64,000 bases of DNA, taken from positions 10,313,156 through 10,377,155 of the forward strand of contig NC_044990.1 in assembly GCF_008728515.1 (NCBI RefSeq). Reading direction: 5' to 3'. The notes below the pieces were generated by a model that had not been told where the DNA came from, ran no database searches, and saw nothing but the letters and a program-made list of their open reading frames with translations. Positions 11,534-22,495 of this stretch are shown piece by piece. Source of the stretch: Papio anubis (taxonomy: Eukaryota; Chordata; Mammalia; Primates; Cercopithecidae). A program made the translations under genes and the position numbers. Position 1 is the stretch's first letter, and each line of letters begins with the position of its first letter.

Positions 11534-12685
11534 CTCTTAGTACACAGGAGACATTTTAAAGTTCAAATTGTGTTACAAAGAAGCAATACGATGCCGAAAG
11601 CAAACAATCTACAGGATGCCCAAACTCCAAAAACTATCCTATGCTTTCTCTTGTTTTAGGATGGTATTGATCACTGTGTGCTATTATGGAGGTCATAGAC
11701 TAGCTTAGGTCTCAAGAGGACTTTTGTTACACTGTTTCTGTTCTAACCCATTTCTTCTGCCTGGCATTTGATACCTCTTTGACAAATGCCTGAAGTGGCT
11801 GATGCAATCATTTCCTTCCTACTGACCTGTGGCTGTGGCATTGATATTGTTTGCTGGGCTCCATCAACAAGATAACTTGACAGGTATATCCAGATCCACC
11901 CACTTACCCTGAAATTAGAGACTGTATCTATGCATTTTGTCCACAATGAGTTAAAAATGAATATATTTTGCTTCTTTTGTTCTATTGCTACCTGGCATTT
12001 TAGAATCTGACAGTATGTAATCATACTAAAGTATTATTCTAAACTTCTTTGAAAGGCATATCTCACAAGAACTCAGAGGAAACCTAGACATCTTTATGAG
12101 TTCTTTTCAAAAAATGTCTTGCAGGAAGCTTGGAATATTAACAGTGCCTGATTTTTCTCACTGCTCTGAAAACTGCATTCAGATTCACTCGTACTTGCAT
12201 CAAAGAATTCAGCCCAAGAGGAGAGAAGTGGCCTTTCCAGCAAAAGTGATAAAAATAACCTAAATTTCCAGGGTGCCTTTCCACTGAAGAACTCATAAAG
12301 GCTTTACAGGATTTGGTGAAAGGATTTTTATCCAGAAGGGTTCCTTTTCTTGGGTAGCATTTGATTGATAAAGTTTCTCAAAGTTTAAATATATTTCTGA
12401 ATGTCTTTCTCATCTTCGTTACTGTGTTTTCCGCTGGAAAGCATTTCAGTTTAACTTATGGACATCCATTCCTTTAAAGAAAAAAATCAGGGCAAGAGCT
12501 GAGTCACTTTTCTTAGTCCTCTCATCATTGAGTTTCTCTGGATAGCATTTTCTTCCCAAGCCCTCTTTTCTTGTTCAGCCACTTCTAACTTCGTCTTTCC
12601 ACTGCATTTTAATCATTCCCAGCCAGGGCCAATGAGCTGACAGTGCCTCACTCCAGGGCCCAGGGCCCCAGTTAACAGCCTTATG
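11534..12685. other. Non-coding stretch, no feature recognised
   Basis: Unique-looking sequence without a gene-like frame. The 93-codon minus frame at 11743-12024 has no recognisable similarity. Confidence 0.5.
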
Positions 12686-12982
12686 TTTTTTTTTCTTTTT
12701 GAGACGGAGTCTCGCTCTGTCGCCCAGGCTGGAGTGCAGTGGCCGGATCTCAGCTCACTGCAAGCTCCGCCTCCCGGGTTCACGCCATTCTCCTGCCTCA
12801 GCCTCCCGAGTAGCTGGGACTACAGGCGCCCGCCACCCCGCCCGGCTAGTTTTTTTGTATTTTTTAGTAGAGACGGGGTTTCACCGTGTTAGTCAAGATG
12901 GTCTCAATCTCCTGACCTCGTGATCCGCCCGTCTCGGCCTCCCAAAGTGCTGAGATTACAGGCTTGAGCCACCGTGCCCGGC
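12686..12982 (-). mobile_element. AluY, Old World monkey-type, antisense
   Basis: Full antisense Alu with young-Alu features (GCAAGCTCCGCCTCCCGGGT, ACAGGCGCCCGCCACC). It also carries GGCTAGTTTTTT, CGTCTCGGCC and GGCTTGAGCC, which I associate with cercopithecid AluY lineages. It ends in GTGCCCGGC and fuses directly to a second, older Alu left arm. Low divergence makes it one of the younger insertions here. Confidence 0.95.
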
Positions 12983-13116
12983 TAATTTTTGTATTTTTAG
13001 TAGAGATGGGGTTTTACCATGTTGACCAGGATGGTCTCTATCTCCTGACCTCATGATCTGCCCACCTTGGCCTCCCAAAGTGCTGGGATTACAGGCATGA
13101 GCCACCTCGCCCGGCC
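12983..13116 (-). mobile_element. Extra Alu left monomer fused to the AluY
   Basis: Starts exactly where the Alu middle linker would resume (TAATTTTTGTATTTTTAG) and ends GAGCCACCTCGCCCGGCC, so it is the left monomer of a second antisense Alu lacking its right monomer and tail. The seam coincides with GCCCGGC (12976-12982), shared by the Alu 5' end and the middle linker. It is more diverged than the adjoining AluY. Confidence 0.92.
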
Positions 13117-13262
13117 CCATGTCTAATCTTTAAAAAAATGTTTGCAGAGATGGGGTTTTGCTATGTTGCCCAGGCTGGTCTTGAACTCCTGGCCTCAAGT
13201 GATCCTCCCACTTTGGTCTCCCAAAGCACTGGGGTTATAGGTATGAGCCGCCACATCTGGCC
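13117..13262 (-). mobile_element. AluJ-type left arm (FLAM-like), antisense
   Basis: GCAGAGATGGGGTTTTGCTA, CAGGCTGGTCTTGAACTCCT and GAGCCGCCACATCTGGCC match the antisense left arm of an old AluJ/FLAM. It probably formed the site into which the younger Alus were inserted or converted. Confidence 0.9.
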
Positions 13263-13744
13263 TATATCCTTCTATTATAAGAGCTGTATATGTTCATTAT
13301 AAAACAACTTAGAAAAAACTTTCTGTATGTAATCCTACCTCAAAGAGATTAACAATGCCCCCCCCCTTTTTTACAGTTTCGTTATTGACCCTCAAAAGTC
13401 AAAATTAGAGTCATTCCTTATAGGAATGATTTTTTTAAAAATCAGAACTGAAAGAACCAGTACACTTGGCATGATGTGCCAAGTATTTATAAATTTTGTA
13501 TCGATTTTGTAAAAAGCTTATATTATTTTGTGACTGTTTCCTCAGGTCTTATATCCTCCAGCGACTCCATGAGTTTATTGTTTGAAAGCATGTGAGGGTT
13601 TAGGTAATCCCAAATGCTCATGAAATTCTAGGCCCTGAATGATGGATTGTGTTGCTTGTGACTCCAAAGAAAGGAAAATAATAACAGACCAGGGTCCCTG
13701 GAAAGTGAAGGGACAGTTATAAATGTAACAAACCTTCAGAAATG
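13263..13744. other. Non-coding stretch, no feature recognised
   Basis: Contains a C9/T6 low-complexity run at about 13360-13375 and nothing else assignable. Confidence 0.45.
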
Positions 13745-14040
13745 TGTATCAATCATGGTTCTCCAGAATAGAGTCAATAGGAGATATGTGTGTGTATATA
13801 TATATATATATACTTAGAGAGAGAGAGAGAGAGGCTTATTTTCAGAAATTGGCTCACATGATTGTGGGGGCTGGCAAGTCTGAAATCTGTCAGGCCGCCT
13901 GGCAGGGTGGAAATTCAGGCAGGAGTTGCTGTTGCAGTCTTGGGTCTGAAATCTACAGGCAGGGTTTCCACATTGCAGCCTTGAGGTGAGGGAGGTGGAG
14001 TTCTGTACCCCAAAAGTCACTCAGCAACCTCTTAAATAAT
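13745..14040 (-). mobile_element. MLT2-like (ERVL) LTR, antisense, partial
   Basis: Begins GTATCAATCATGGTTCTCCAG and runs through AATTGGCTCACATGATTGTG and GGGCTGGCAAGTCTGAAATC, the antisense 3' part of an MLT2-type LTR. The characteristic TA/GA microsatellite lies inside it. The far end fades into unassigned sequence, so the right boundary is approximate. Confidence 0.7.
13785..13833. repeat. Compound microsatellite (TG)n(TA)n(GA)n
   Basis: Three adjacent dinucleotide runs, TG (13786-13795), TA (13795-13812) and GA (13816-13833), within the LTR. Likely polymorphic in length. Confidence 0.96.
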
Positions 14041-15044
14041 TGCTTTCATTTATAGTCTGCAACCAGGCAATTCAATACCAAAGTCTCAGGAGATGCCTGA
14101 CAGTAAATGGCTGAAGAACAATCCAGAACTCAAAGAAATGCTTGAAGTCAAATGCTCCTTCCTGGTTCTATTACTGCATATGTGTTGACTTAAATAACTA
14201 CTGTTTCTTAATGATTCTCATTTTCAAAGGCCAAACCTCCACATTAAAACCAACCAACACAAATCATTACGAAACTGTTAGGGGATAGGCTGATTCCTGT
14301 GCTGAAACTCGTCAACAGCATACAAAGATGAAATGCTTCCCCAGTGATTTTACAGACCTGCAGCCAGTATTTTAGGCTTTGGGAAATCTGCAGCCATGTC
14401 GGTGTCTTCTGTAAGCAGTGTCTGCTATAATTAGAGTTTGGGTCAACTCAGAACCTTTGTATATACTTATTGATTTGTATAATAGCACAGAAAGAAACTT
14501 CAGAATAATCCGTCTTATAAAAGGCATGGAAAAATCCTGTGTAAGTGTGAGTAAATTGAGTCCAGGGCTTCCTTACTCAGGTGTTGGCGCAGAGAAGACA
14601 GACCTGGTATCATTCAAGGATACAATCTGCCTGGGTACATAAGAAAAAAAAAAGGAAGATGGATAAGGGAGTTTACGGTTTAGGCAAGAGTGGGATGGAG
14701 ATGCTGCACCATGAAATCTAAATTGCAGAGGAAGGGAGGGAAGTGAACAGAGGCAGGGCTGTGGATAGGGCCAAGATGGAGTATGGGTGAGTTGGGGGCC
14801 TTGCTGACAGTTCCAGGTCAAAGCCTGGGACCATGTGCCGGGGAGCAGATGCTCCACAGAGGCAGGGGCCTTCACCACAAGGTGGGGGAGTAAAGGTCTA
14901 GAAGAGATCTGGAAGGTGGACAGGACAATAACCCTCACCTCCTGACCTGGGGAATAACAATGATAATTATAATGATGGAATATTAACAGCTCCCCATTCT
15001 GGAGAGAGAATTTGGAGCCAGGTGCACACAGTAGGAAGACCGTG
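14041..15044. other. Non-coding stretch, no feature recognised
   Basis: The minus strand carries a 165-codon frame (14573-15070), the second longest repeat-independent frame in the window. It is Ser/Leu/Pro-rich, matches no family known to me, and its 5' end overlaps an MLT1 relic, so chance is the best explanation. Confidence 0.5.
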
Positions 15045-15208
15045 AGAAGACACAGGCAGAAGATGACCATCTACAAGCCAAGGAAAGGGCTCAGAAAGAA
15101 GCAATCCTGCCAACACGTTGATCTTGGATTTGAGCCACCAGAATTGTGAGAAGACAAATTTCTGTTGTTTAAACCACCCAGTCTGTGGTACTTTGTTATG
15201 TTTATTAA
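15045..15208 (+). mobile_element. MLT1-type MaLR LTR, 3' part
   Basis: GAAGACACAGGCAGAAGATG, CCATCTACAAGCCAAGGAAAG, CCTGCCAACACGTTGATCTT and AAATTTCTGTTGTTTAAACC follow MLT1 order up to the terminal TGTGGTACTTTGTTATG. The 5' part is missing or unrecognisable. Confidence 0.82.
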
Positions 15209-16374
15209 AGGTACAGAATTAGGATCTGTACCTGTTTTCATTTTATATCATCTGTAGGGAGGGATGTCTTTGCTAAGTAAGCAACTTTGATTACAGTATC
15301 CCTCCTTTTACATTCCTACGAATTTTCTCAGTTTTATATATATATTTCTCTCCCACCTCATTGATCTGATTATTAGTAGTAGGTGTGAGGATGAATTAAA
15401 AGGCACATTGGCTCTGGTACTAAAGGAATAGAAAAACAAAAAGAGATTCTAAATATTCTCATAGAATGTAGAAGTGGGGTGAGATTCTTAGAGTTTTACT
15501 CTCGACTGCATGATTTTCATCATGTTTCAGAAATCTGAATGCTAAGAAGGTTATGAGAAAACTATGCATATAGGAAAATAGCAACAACCAAAAGATTTAA
15601 GGAATGTAAGGAGTACATATGAGGGCTTATGTACATTCTTTTACCTGTAATTAACCATACAGATTAAACTGCACACACATTTAATGGTGTTTTATTTTTT
15701 CCAGACATACATTTACTCCTTAAACAGTTTGCCCTCATTTGCACAGAGCAAGGTAAGGTCAAGCACTAGACCATTGTTAAGTACTATTTTAACACATATG
15801 CACATAATTTCTTCTCTCTATGGCCATGTGTTCAGAACTGCTAACTGGATACAAAGGAAGGAAGGATTTCAGCATTCCTAGTTTGGGTGACATTTTCTTA
15901 TGATCTCACGATGAGCTTGAAGCCAGACATAATAAGTTGGCCTGTCCTCAAGCCACAAGAACTTGAAAGAACCAGATCTGTCAGACACATCAAACCCACC
16001 TTGGTTGGTGTGAACCACTCAGCTGTCAGCACATGTCCTGTTTGGTTTCTTCTTGTGAATCCCCAAACTCCAGGATGTGCACGTGGTATTTTTTTCTATA
16101 AGGTCTATTCCAAAACCACTCAGTTAACATGCTAAAGCAAACCCATCTGAGTTGGGCTTCCTTTGGGTTATGCTTTCTTTTTGTCCTTGCAGCCCAGCCT
16201 CCTGCCTCTTCCTCACTCCAATATCATCCTTCCAGTGCTTGGTCCCACTCGCCCTCATAATCCTCCCTTCCGAACCAGTACACCCGACACCCCCGTACTC
16301 CCCACTGTTTACAAACTCCCCTATAACCTCAGACTCCTCTTTGAACCTCCTCCTGGTCTCCCCAGTGTGACTGT
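15209..16374. other. Non-coding stretch, no feature recognised
   Basis: No gene. 16150-16370 is C/T-rich and gives overlapping open frames on both strands of no recognisable type. Confidence 0.5.
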
Positions 16375-16532
16375 CATTAGCTCTCCCCCGAGACATCCTA
16401 AAGACCTCATGTTACCTTAATCATGTCTCTGAAGATTGTATCTCCAAATGAAGTTACATTCTGAGGTACTGGGGATTAGGACTTAAACATGCAAACTTCT
16501 GGGAGGACACACACTTCAGCCTATTATGGTGC
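16375..16532 (-). mobile_element. MLT1-type MaLR LTR, antisense 5' part
   Basis: AAAGACCTCATGTTACCTTA, GTATCTCCAAATGAAGTTAC, TGAGGTACTGGGGATTAGGA and CACTTCAGCCTATTATGG are the reverse complement of the MLT1C/D 5' half. Confidence 0.75.
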
Positions 16533-17479
16533 CCTTCCAAAAGCTTCTGAATTTTAAGTCAGTGGAGATTTTTTTGAAATCAGTTGAGCTTTAATCAGTA
16601 AGGTCTCCTGGCTCTTACAGACAACTTCACAACACATTTTATGGAAACGGACACACAGATAGGAAGGGAAGGTCTCTTTAGCAACCTCATTCTTCTTCTG
16701 AGAATGTCGAATGCATCATCGACCTAGAGAAAGCCATTTACTGAGAAGCCTAGTCCCTGTAGAACAAGCACCTTCTCAGGCAAATTCTCAGCGCATTCTC
16801 AAATTGCCCAAAGTGCTAGCACTTGACAAAGGTCAAGGAAATAACAGCAAATCATTAATAAATGAATCCATCACTGGGTACTGCCTTCTTGGGTCACTCC
16901 TGAGCTACTTCTCAAAAGAGTTTTCTTACCTGAGGTTTCAATTTCTGTTACTATGATAGATTTTAACCATAAAAAGAATCTATTTTGTAATGAATGGTCT
17001 ACCAGCCTGGGCCTTGGAGTTGTTCCTGACCTTTGTTTCCAGTTAAACAGTGGAGGGGAGCCACATTAAGGAGACCTCACCATCAAAGACAGGTAGCATC
17101 ACGGGGATGGAAATAGGCATAACCAACATTTAATCAGCACAGTTTAACACAAAGGATGAACAAAAGTGCCTGACAGGAATGGAGGGTGGGAGGGTTGTAG
17201 GAGAGAGCATGAAGTGAACTCTGAGAGATGGCCCAGGGTGATGTATTTACTAATGGTAAAGGTGAAATTACTGATTCCAGGAAATGAGTCAAGGTTTGGA
17301 AGAAGAGGTGGGAGTTTTACGATGTCTTGCAGCAGAGGGAAAGAGCTTAGTGAATGGTGATGGGGGACATGAGAAGTGTTCCAGACAAGTGTTCATGAAG
17401 TGAGTCTGTCAGCAACAGGCCGCTCCATCCAGCACAAGCTGGCCTGGTGGAAAAGTTAGAACTTAAACATTGCTCAACA
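16533..17479. other. Non-coding stretch, no feature recognised
   Basis: 17160-17420 is purine-rich and could be a decayed L2 or MIR-like fragment, but I could not place it with confidence. Confidence 0.4.
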
Positions 17480-18020
17480 CTTGGTGTGCCAGAACATATT
17501 GTACCCCTTGTTTGAGAAGATCAGTTTCTTTTACCCCCTTCTTGGCATTTCAGGAAGCCACATGGATTTCTCCCCAGCACCCCACTCCTTTCCAGAATCC
17601 CATTTTCTCCCTCTTCAGCCACATTGGACCATTGTGCAAATCTACACACCTTTTCAGTGCTTTCCCTGCACATGCTCTTACGGGTGTTATTTCTCTCTGG
17701 AAAGTTCCTATGCTTTGATCCTTTCTAAGACTTATTCAGTGTCAACTCCTTTACAAGGATTCTCCTGACCCTTTTACTTTGAATGTTTTCTGTTCCTCCT
17801 CTGGACACCTATAGCATTTTAAACTTACGATGAAGTTCAACCTGTTTCATTATATATTAAGATTAACTTTCTCTAATCTGTCCCCATTTCCAATAGACTA
17901 TCTAACTTCATGAAGATGCGGATTTTTATTTTCACTTTCTTTATATCCTCACCTGTACCAAACACAACCCGTGCACATAGAATGTGCATCATAAATACCA
18001 GTTGGGTGAAGCGGAATCCA
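17480..18020 (+). mobile_element. LINE-2 3' region, sense
   Basis: Landmarks in L2 order: CAGTGCTTTCCCTGCACATG (17655 region), CTTATTCAGTGTCAACTCCTT, AAGGATTCTCCTGACCC, CCTATAGCATTTTAAACTT and, at the 3' end, AGAATGTGCATCATAAATACC. An ancient relic with no reading frame. Confidence 0.75.
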
Positions 18021-18909
18021 TATTTGCTGAATGATGTTGAATGGATGCATGAAAATGGCTCCCTTCCTGTGGGTACTTCCTTACTGAAAGTGAGATCAGA
18101 GTTCCACACAGCATGGCACTCTGGGGGCTGGACCACAAGTGCAGGAGGGGTGGATTGGTGCTAAAGTGTCAGGGTATGGTGTTAAGGGCACTCACAAACT
18201 ACGATCCCAGGGTGAAGCCAGAGTTGAGAATGAAACAGATAGTCCAAAGGAAATGTCAACTGAAGAGGCAGCAACCAAGAGTTCAACAAGGCACAGTAAG
18301 CCAGCTGGGCTGAGGAATGGCTGGGAGGTGTGGTTGATGGGTCTCCTCAGAGAGGCCAGGGTTAAAAGATTGGAACCTAGTTGGTGAAGAACTATTAAGT
18401 GGAGTAAGCTCTTTAAGATACTTTGCTCCTTTACTGTTTCATTCAGAGATGTTTCAAACCATTGTTTGCCATTGTCTTAGTTCAGATATCATCAACATAG
18501 CTTGATAGAAATTCTTACCAGTTAGTCTGGTAGGTCATTTTAACCACCTCGTTGGAGTTCATTTTTCTTAATCTTTCCTTTAACAGGAAGCCTTCAAAGT
18601 ATTCAGCCAGTGCCGCGTTGTTATCTGTTACCTGCTACAACCTTGAAAATGAGGTGAGGTGAGTGGATTTCTCTAACTCTGGTCCAACCGAGTGGCTGGG
18701 ACAAGCCACTGATGACTCGTCACCTCAGTGACAGCCAGCGGAACTTAGCCAGCCTCCTAGAATCTGATGACCAAGTTGTGTCTCTTTGAACTTTGATTTT
18801 CTTCTGGGTTCTCGATCTATTGGTAATGGTGAGACGTGGTGAAAAGGGTTCTAAAATTAGTCCAAGTCCCACTTTTTTCACTGAAAAACTTTGTGGCTTA
18901 AGGGTAGAT
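18021..18909. other. Non-coding stretch, no feature recognised
   Basis: No gene or nameable repeat. Confidence 0.45.
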
Positions 18910-18921
18910 ACCTTGCTTTTA

Positions 18922-19240
18922 TTTTTTATTTTATTTTTATATTTATTATTGTGTTTTGAGATGGAGTCTTCACTCTGTCGCCCAGGCTGGAGTGCAGTCG
19001 TGCGACCTCAGCTCACTGCAACCTCTGCCTCCTGGGTTCAAGCGATTTCTCCTGTCTCAGCCTCCTTAATAGTTCAGATTACAGGCGTCTGCCATCACAC
19101 CTGGCTAATTTTTGTATTTTTAGTAGAGATGGGGTTTTGCCATGTTGGCCAGGCTGGTCTTGAACTCCTGACCTCAGGTGATCCACCCGGCTCAGCCTCC
19201 CAGTGTTGGGATTACAGGCATTAAGTAACCTCGCGCAGCC
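18922..19240 (-). mobile_element. Alu element, antisense, with TSD
   Basis: Antisense Alu with an A/T-interrupted tail (TTTTATATTTATTATTGTG) and both monomers. Flanks ACCTTGCTTTTA (18910-18921) and ACTTTGCTTTTA (19241-19252) are the target duplication with one mismatch. Several CpG decays and small deletions suggest an older AluS. Confidence 0.96.
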
Positions 19241-19801
19241 ACTTTGCTTTTACAATGGGATAATAATCACAAGTAGCCCTATTTGTAAAATCTTGAAGGT
19301 CGTGGCCTGGACACAATAGATTCTTGAGGCTGTTTTCTTCAGTTAGTTTAGTTATTGTGTTTATTAATGGTAAGTAAATACTATTCCTTGAACGCTTGTG
19401 TGCAAGGGGCTCAACGGGACAGTCCCTCTAATTACCTACCCTCTATGCTTTGGCCTGCTTGTCCTATGGACCAATTTGCCTTGAGGAATCCACAGTTCTA
19501 GTAAGCCTCTGCAGTCTAGGAAAAATACTGAAAGTGAAATCATTGATTCATTGATATCTGTCTCATTACTTTATATATATTTCTGTAACATGAAGATGAT
19601 TGAAAAAAAAAAAAAACTACCTGACAAAGCCGTGCCAAAGATGAAATGTGACTTGGAAGGGATTTGTGGACTGTGAAAGCCTTGAGAAATGTAAATGATC
19701 ATTACCGCCATTTGTTCTGCCCGAGTGCCTCTTCCTGCCGCCCTGGTCTGAGCAAGACCAGCAAAGGAGCCGGGAAGGGCTAGTGGCTTTTCACGCCGTG
19801 C

Positions 19802-19815
19802 CTGCCCTCTAGTGG
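19802..19815 (-). promoter_or_regulatory. Candidate CTCF core motif
   Basis: CTGCCCTCTAGTGG is the reverse complement of CCACTAGAGGGCAG, which fits the degenerate CTCF core CCASYAGRKGGCRS at all 14 positions. It lies in unique, CpG-containing sequence (about 19690-19860), not in a repeat. A YY1-like CCGCCATTTG is nearby at about 19707. Binding itself cannot be seen from sequence. Confidence 0.6.
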
Positions 19816-19969
19816 CTGTGATCTGCAGCCGCTTTACCGAATGGGTGGCCCAGAGAGGAACGGAGGAAGTTCATGGAGAAGTGTTCAGCGGGGCCATCAA
19901 CGTTGTCCTCAGCCTTCTCCTCTGTGGGAGACAGTGCCTACACTCCTTTACTTGTCTACAGTGCCTGAT

Positions 19970-20145
19970 GTAGTGGAGGCAAGGCTTTGGAGGTCAATAG
20001 CGCTGACCCTGTCATTTACCACTGACCTGAGTCAATTTACCTAATATCCTCTGTGCAAAATGGGAGAAATTGAAAGTGGTTGTGAAGATTAAATAAGCTA
20101 ATTTATGTAAAATAGTCCTCCCAGTATCTGGCACATTTTAAGCAT
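19970..20145 (+). mobile_element. MIR SINE, sense
   Basis: TGACCTGAGTCAATTTACCT, TGTGCAAAATGGGAGAAATT, TGAAGATTAAATAAGCTAAT and CCAGTATCTGGCACATTTTA follow MIR order. Confidence 0.83.
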
Positions 20146-21100
20146 TTTTAGAAAGGCTTTTCATTCCCTTCAAACTTTATTTATATTTTGGGGTTCGTAT
20201 TGGCAGGCTACTTGGGGCTGGGAGTATATATTTAATCCTTATTTAGATCATCTTAGATGTGCTTCCAAGAAGCAGAATGTTCCCTCTCTAACCCTTTCAA
20301 AGGGAAAACAGCTGCCCTGGGACTGATAAGTCCTACAATTACAGGGTTTGATAAATCTGCTCATCTAACTCTGTTCTCATTTTTCTTTTCTGATATCTGG
20401 GTCTACTTGCTGCTTTAACTGGGCATTGCATCCTGCCCAGCAGAGATTTTGAGTGGAGCATCTCTCTCACGAGCTTCTGAGGTCAAGAACTGTCTTATCA
20501 TCTAGCATATTGCCCAGGTCTGATCTTCAGGAGCTGAGCGTGAGCAGCGTTCACTGGGCAGCCATTCCCTCCACTTTCCCTCTGCCCTGCATCCAACACC
20601 AAAGGGCTGAGGCAAATCAGGTCACTCTCTGTGCTTTGCTGGGAAGGGACACCTTCAAGGCAGGAGACATCATTTGCTATTTCCAAGGTGGATATTTTCG
20701 TATTCTCAGAAATTTTCAGACATTTGAAGGGATGGGTCTTTAAATCACACAGAGGTAACACATTGAATGACTTCAGGCCAGTTACTCAACCTCCCGGAGT
20801 GTGCTGGGACTGGCTTACAAGAGTCAGTTGTGCCTCTCTCTTGTCAACTGCACATGGGAGCAGAGATCTGAAGGAGATAAGGGAATGAGCTGCTCAGCTA
20901 TCAGAGAAGACTGCTCCAGGCAGGAGAACGAACAAGTGCCTGGCATGTGGGGGAAATACCAAGGGGCCTGGTGTGACAGGAGAAGAGGGAGCAGGGGAAA
21001 ATTTATGGTTGAAGAGGGAACCAGGCCTTGTAAAGACACTGCCTTTTTCTCAGAGTGAGATGAGTAGTAGAGTCTGAGTGGAAGAGTGAGTGGAAGGTTT
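20146..21100. other. Non-coding stretch, no feature recognised
   Basis: Unique-looking DNA left of the L1 insertion. The minus-strand frame at 20824-21114 is read-through from the inverted L1 ORF1 into flanking DNA and has no independent meaning. Confidence 0.5.
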
Positions 21101-21114
21101 AACAAGATCATCCG
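21101..21114. repeat. Target-site duplication, left copy
   Basis: AACAAGATCATCCG here matches ACAAAGATCATCCG across the L1 poly(A) junction (about 24719-24733) with a one-base indel. The two copies delimit the insertion at 21115-24720. Confidence 0.88.
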
Positions 21115-21906
21115 AATATTGGCCCCCGACTCTTTTCTGCTTTGTAGAGTTTCTGCCGAGAGATCTGCTCTTAGTCTGATGGGCTTCCCTTTGTGGGTAA
21201 CCCGACCTTTCTCTCTGGCTGCCCTTAACATTTTTTCCTTCAAGTCAACTTTGGTGAATCTGACAATTATGTGTCTTGGAGTTGCTCTTCTCGAGGAGTA
21301 TCTTTGTGGCGTTCTCTGTATTTCCTGAATTTGAATGTTGGCCTGCCTTACTAGGTTGGGGAAGTTCTCCTGGATGATATCCTGCAGAGTGTTTTCCAAG
21401 TAGGTTCCATTCTCCCCGTCACTTTCAGGCACACCAATCAGACATAGATTTGTTCTTTTCACATAATCCCATATTTCTTGGAGGCTTTGTTCATTTCTTT
21501 TGACTCTTTTTTCTCTACACTTCTCTTCTCGCTTCATTTCATTCATTTGATCTTCAATCACTGATACTCTTTCTTCTAGTTGATCGAGTCAGTTACTGAA
21601 GCTTGTGCATTTGTCAAGTAGTTCTCGTGTCATGGTTTTCATCTCTATCAGTTCGTTTATGGACTTCTCTGCACTAGTTACTCTAGTTATCCATTCTTCC
21701 GTTCTTTTTTCAAAGTTTTTAGTTTCTTTGCACTGGGTACGTAGCTCTGAGAAGTTTGATCGACTGAAAGCTTCTTCTCTCACCTCGTCAAAGTCATTCT
21801 CCATCCAGCTTTGTTCCGTTGCTGGCAATGAGCTGCGTTCCTTTGGAGGGAGAGATGCGCTCTGATTTTTTGAATTTCCAGCTTTTCTGCACTGCCTTTT
21901 CCCCAT
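21115..21906 (-). pseudogene. L1 ORF1 fragment, one internal stop, 3' truncated
   Basis: Minus-strand frame beginning with the typical L1 ORF1p amino terminus (MGK..., then PPKERSSLPATEQSWMENDF), running through a Glu/Lys-rich coiled-coil stretch into the RRM-like region (DLCLIGVPES-type and RHIIVRFTK segments). The frame stays open for 264 codons to the inversion breakpoint except for a TGA at codon 106 (21589-21591), probably a CGA-to-TGA change. ORF1p is normally about 340 residues and binds L1 RNA as a trimer; this copy lacks the carboxy-terminal domain. Read-through past 21115 is flanking DNA. Confidence 0.9.
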
Positions 21907-22495
21907 CTCTGTGGTTTTATCTGCCTTTGGTCTTTGATGATGGTGACATACTGATGGGGTTTTGGTGTGGGTGTCCTTTCTGTTTGTTAGATTTCCTTCT
22001 AACAGTCAGCACCCTCAGCTGCAGGTCTGTTGGAGTTTGCTTGAGGTCCACTCCAGACCCTGTTTGCCTGGATATCAGCAACAGAGGTTGCAGAAGATAG
22101 AATATTGCTGAACAGCAAGTGTTTCTGTCTGATTCTTGCTCTGGAAGCTTTGTCTCAGAGGTGTACCTAGCTGTGTGAGGTGTGAAGTGTCAGTCTGCAC
22201 CAGGTGGGGGACATCTCCCAGTTAGGCTACTCAGGGGTCAGGGCCCCACTTGAGCAGGCAGTCTGTCCGTTCTCAGATCTCAACCTCCATGCTGGGAGAA
22301 CCACTGCTTTCTTCATAGCTGTCAGACAGGGACATTTACATCTGCAGAGGTTTCTGCTGCTTTTTGTTTAGCTATGCCCTGTCCCCAGAGGTGGAGTCTA
22401 CAGAGGCAGGCAGGCCTCCTTGAGCTGCAGTGGGCTCCAACCCAGTTCGAGCTTCCCAGCAGCTTTGTTTACCTACTTAAGCCTCAGCAATGGTG

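Noticed and set aside
14573..15070. 165-codon minus-strand frame as a gene
   Set aside because: Low-complexity Ser/Leu/Pro composition, no recognisable domain, and its start overlaps an MLT1 LTR relic.
20824..21561. 245-codon minus-strand frame as a gene
   Set aside because: The first 149 codons are L1 ORF1 downstream of an internal TGA; the rest is read-through past the L1 breakpoint at 21115 into flanking DNA.
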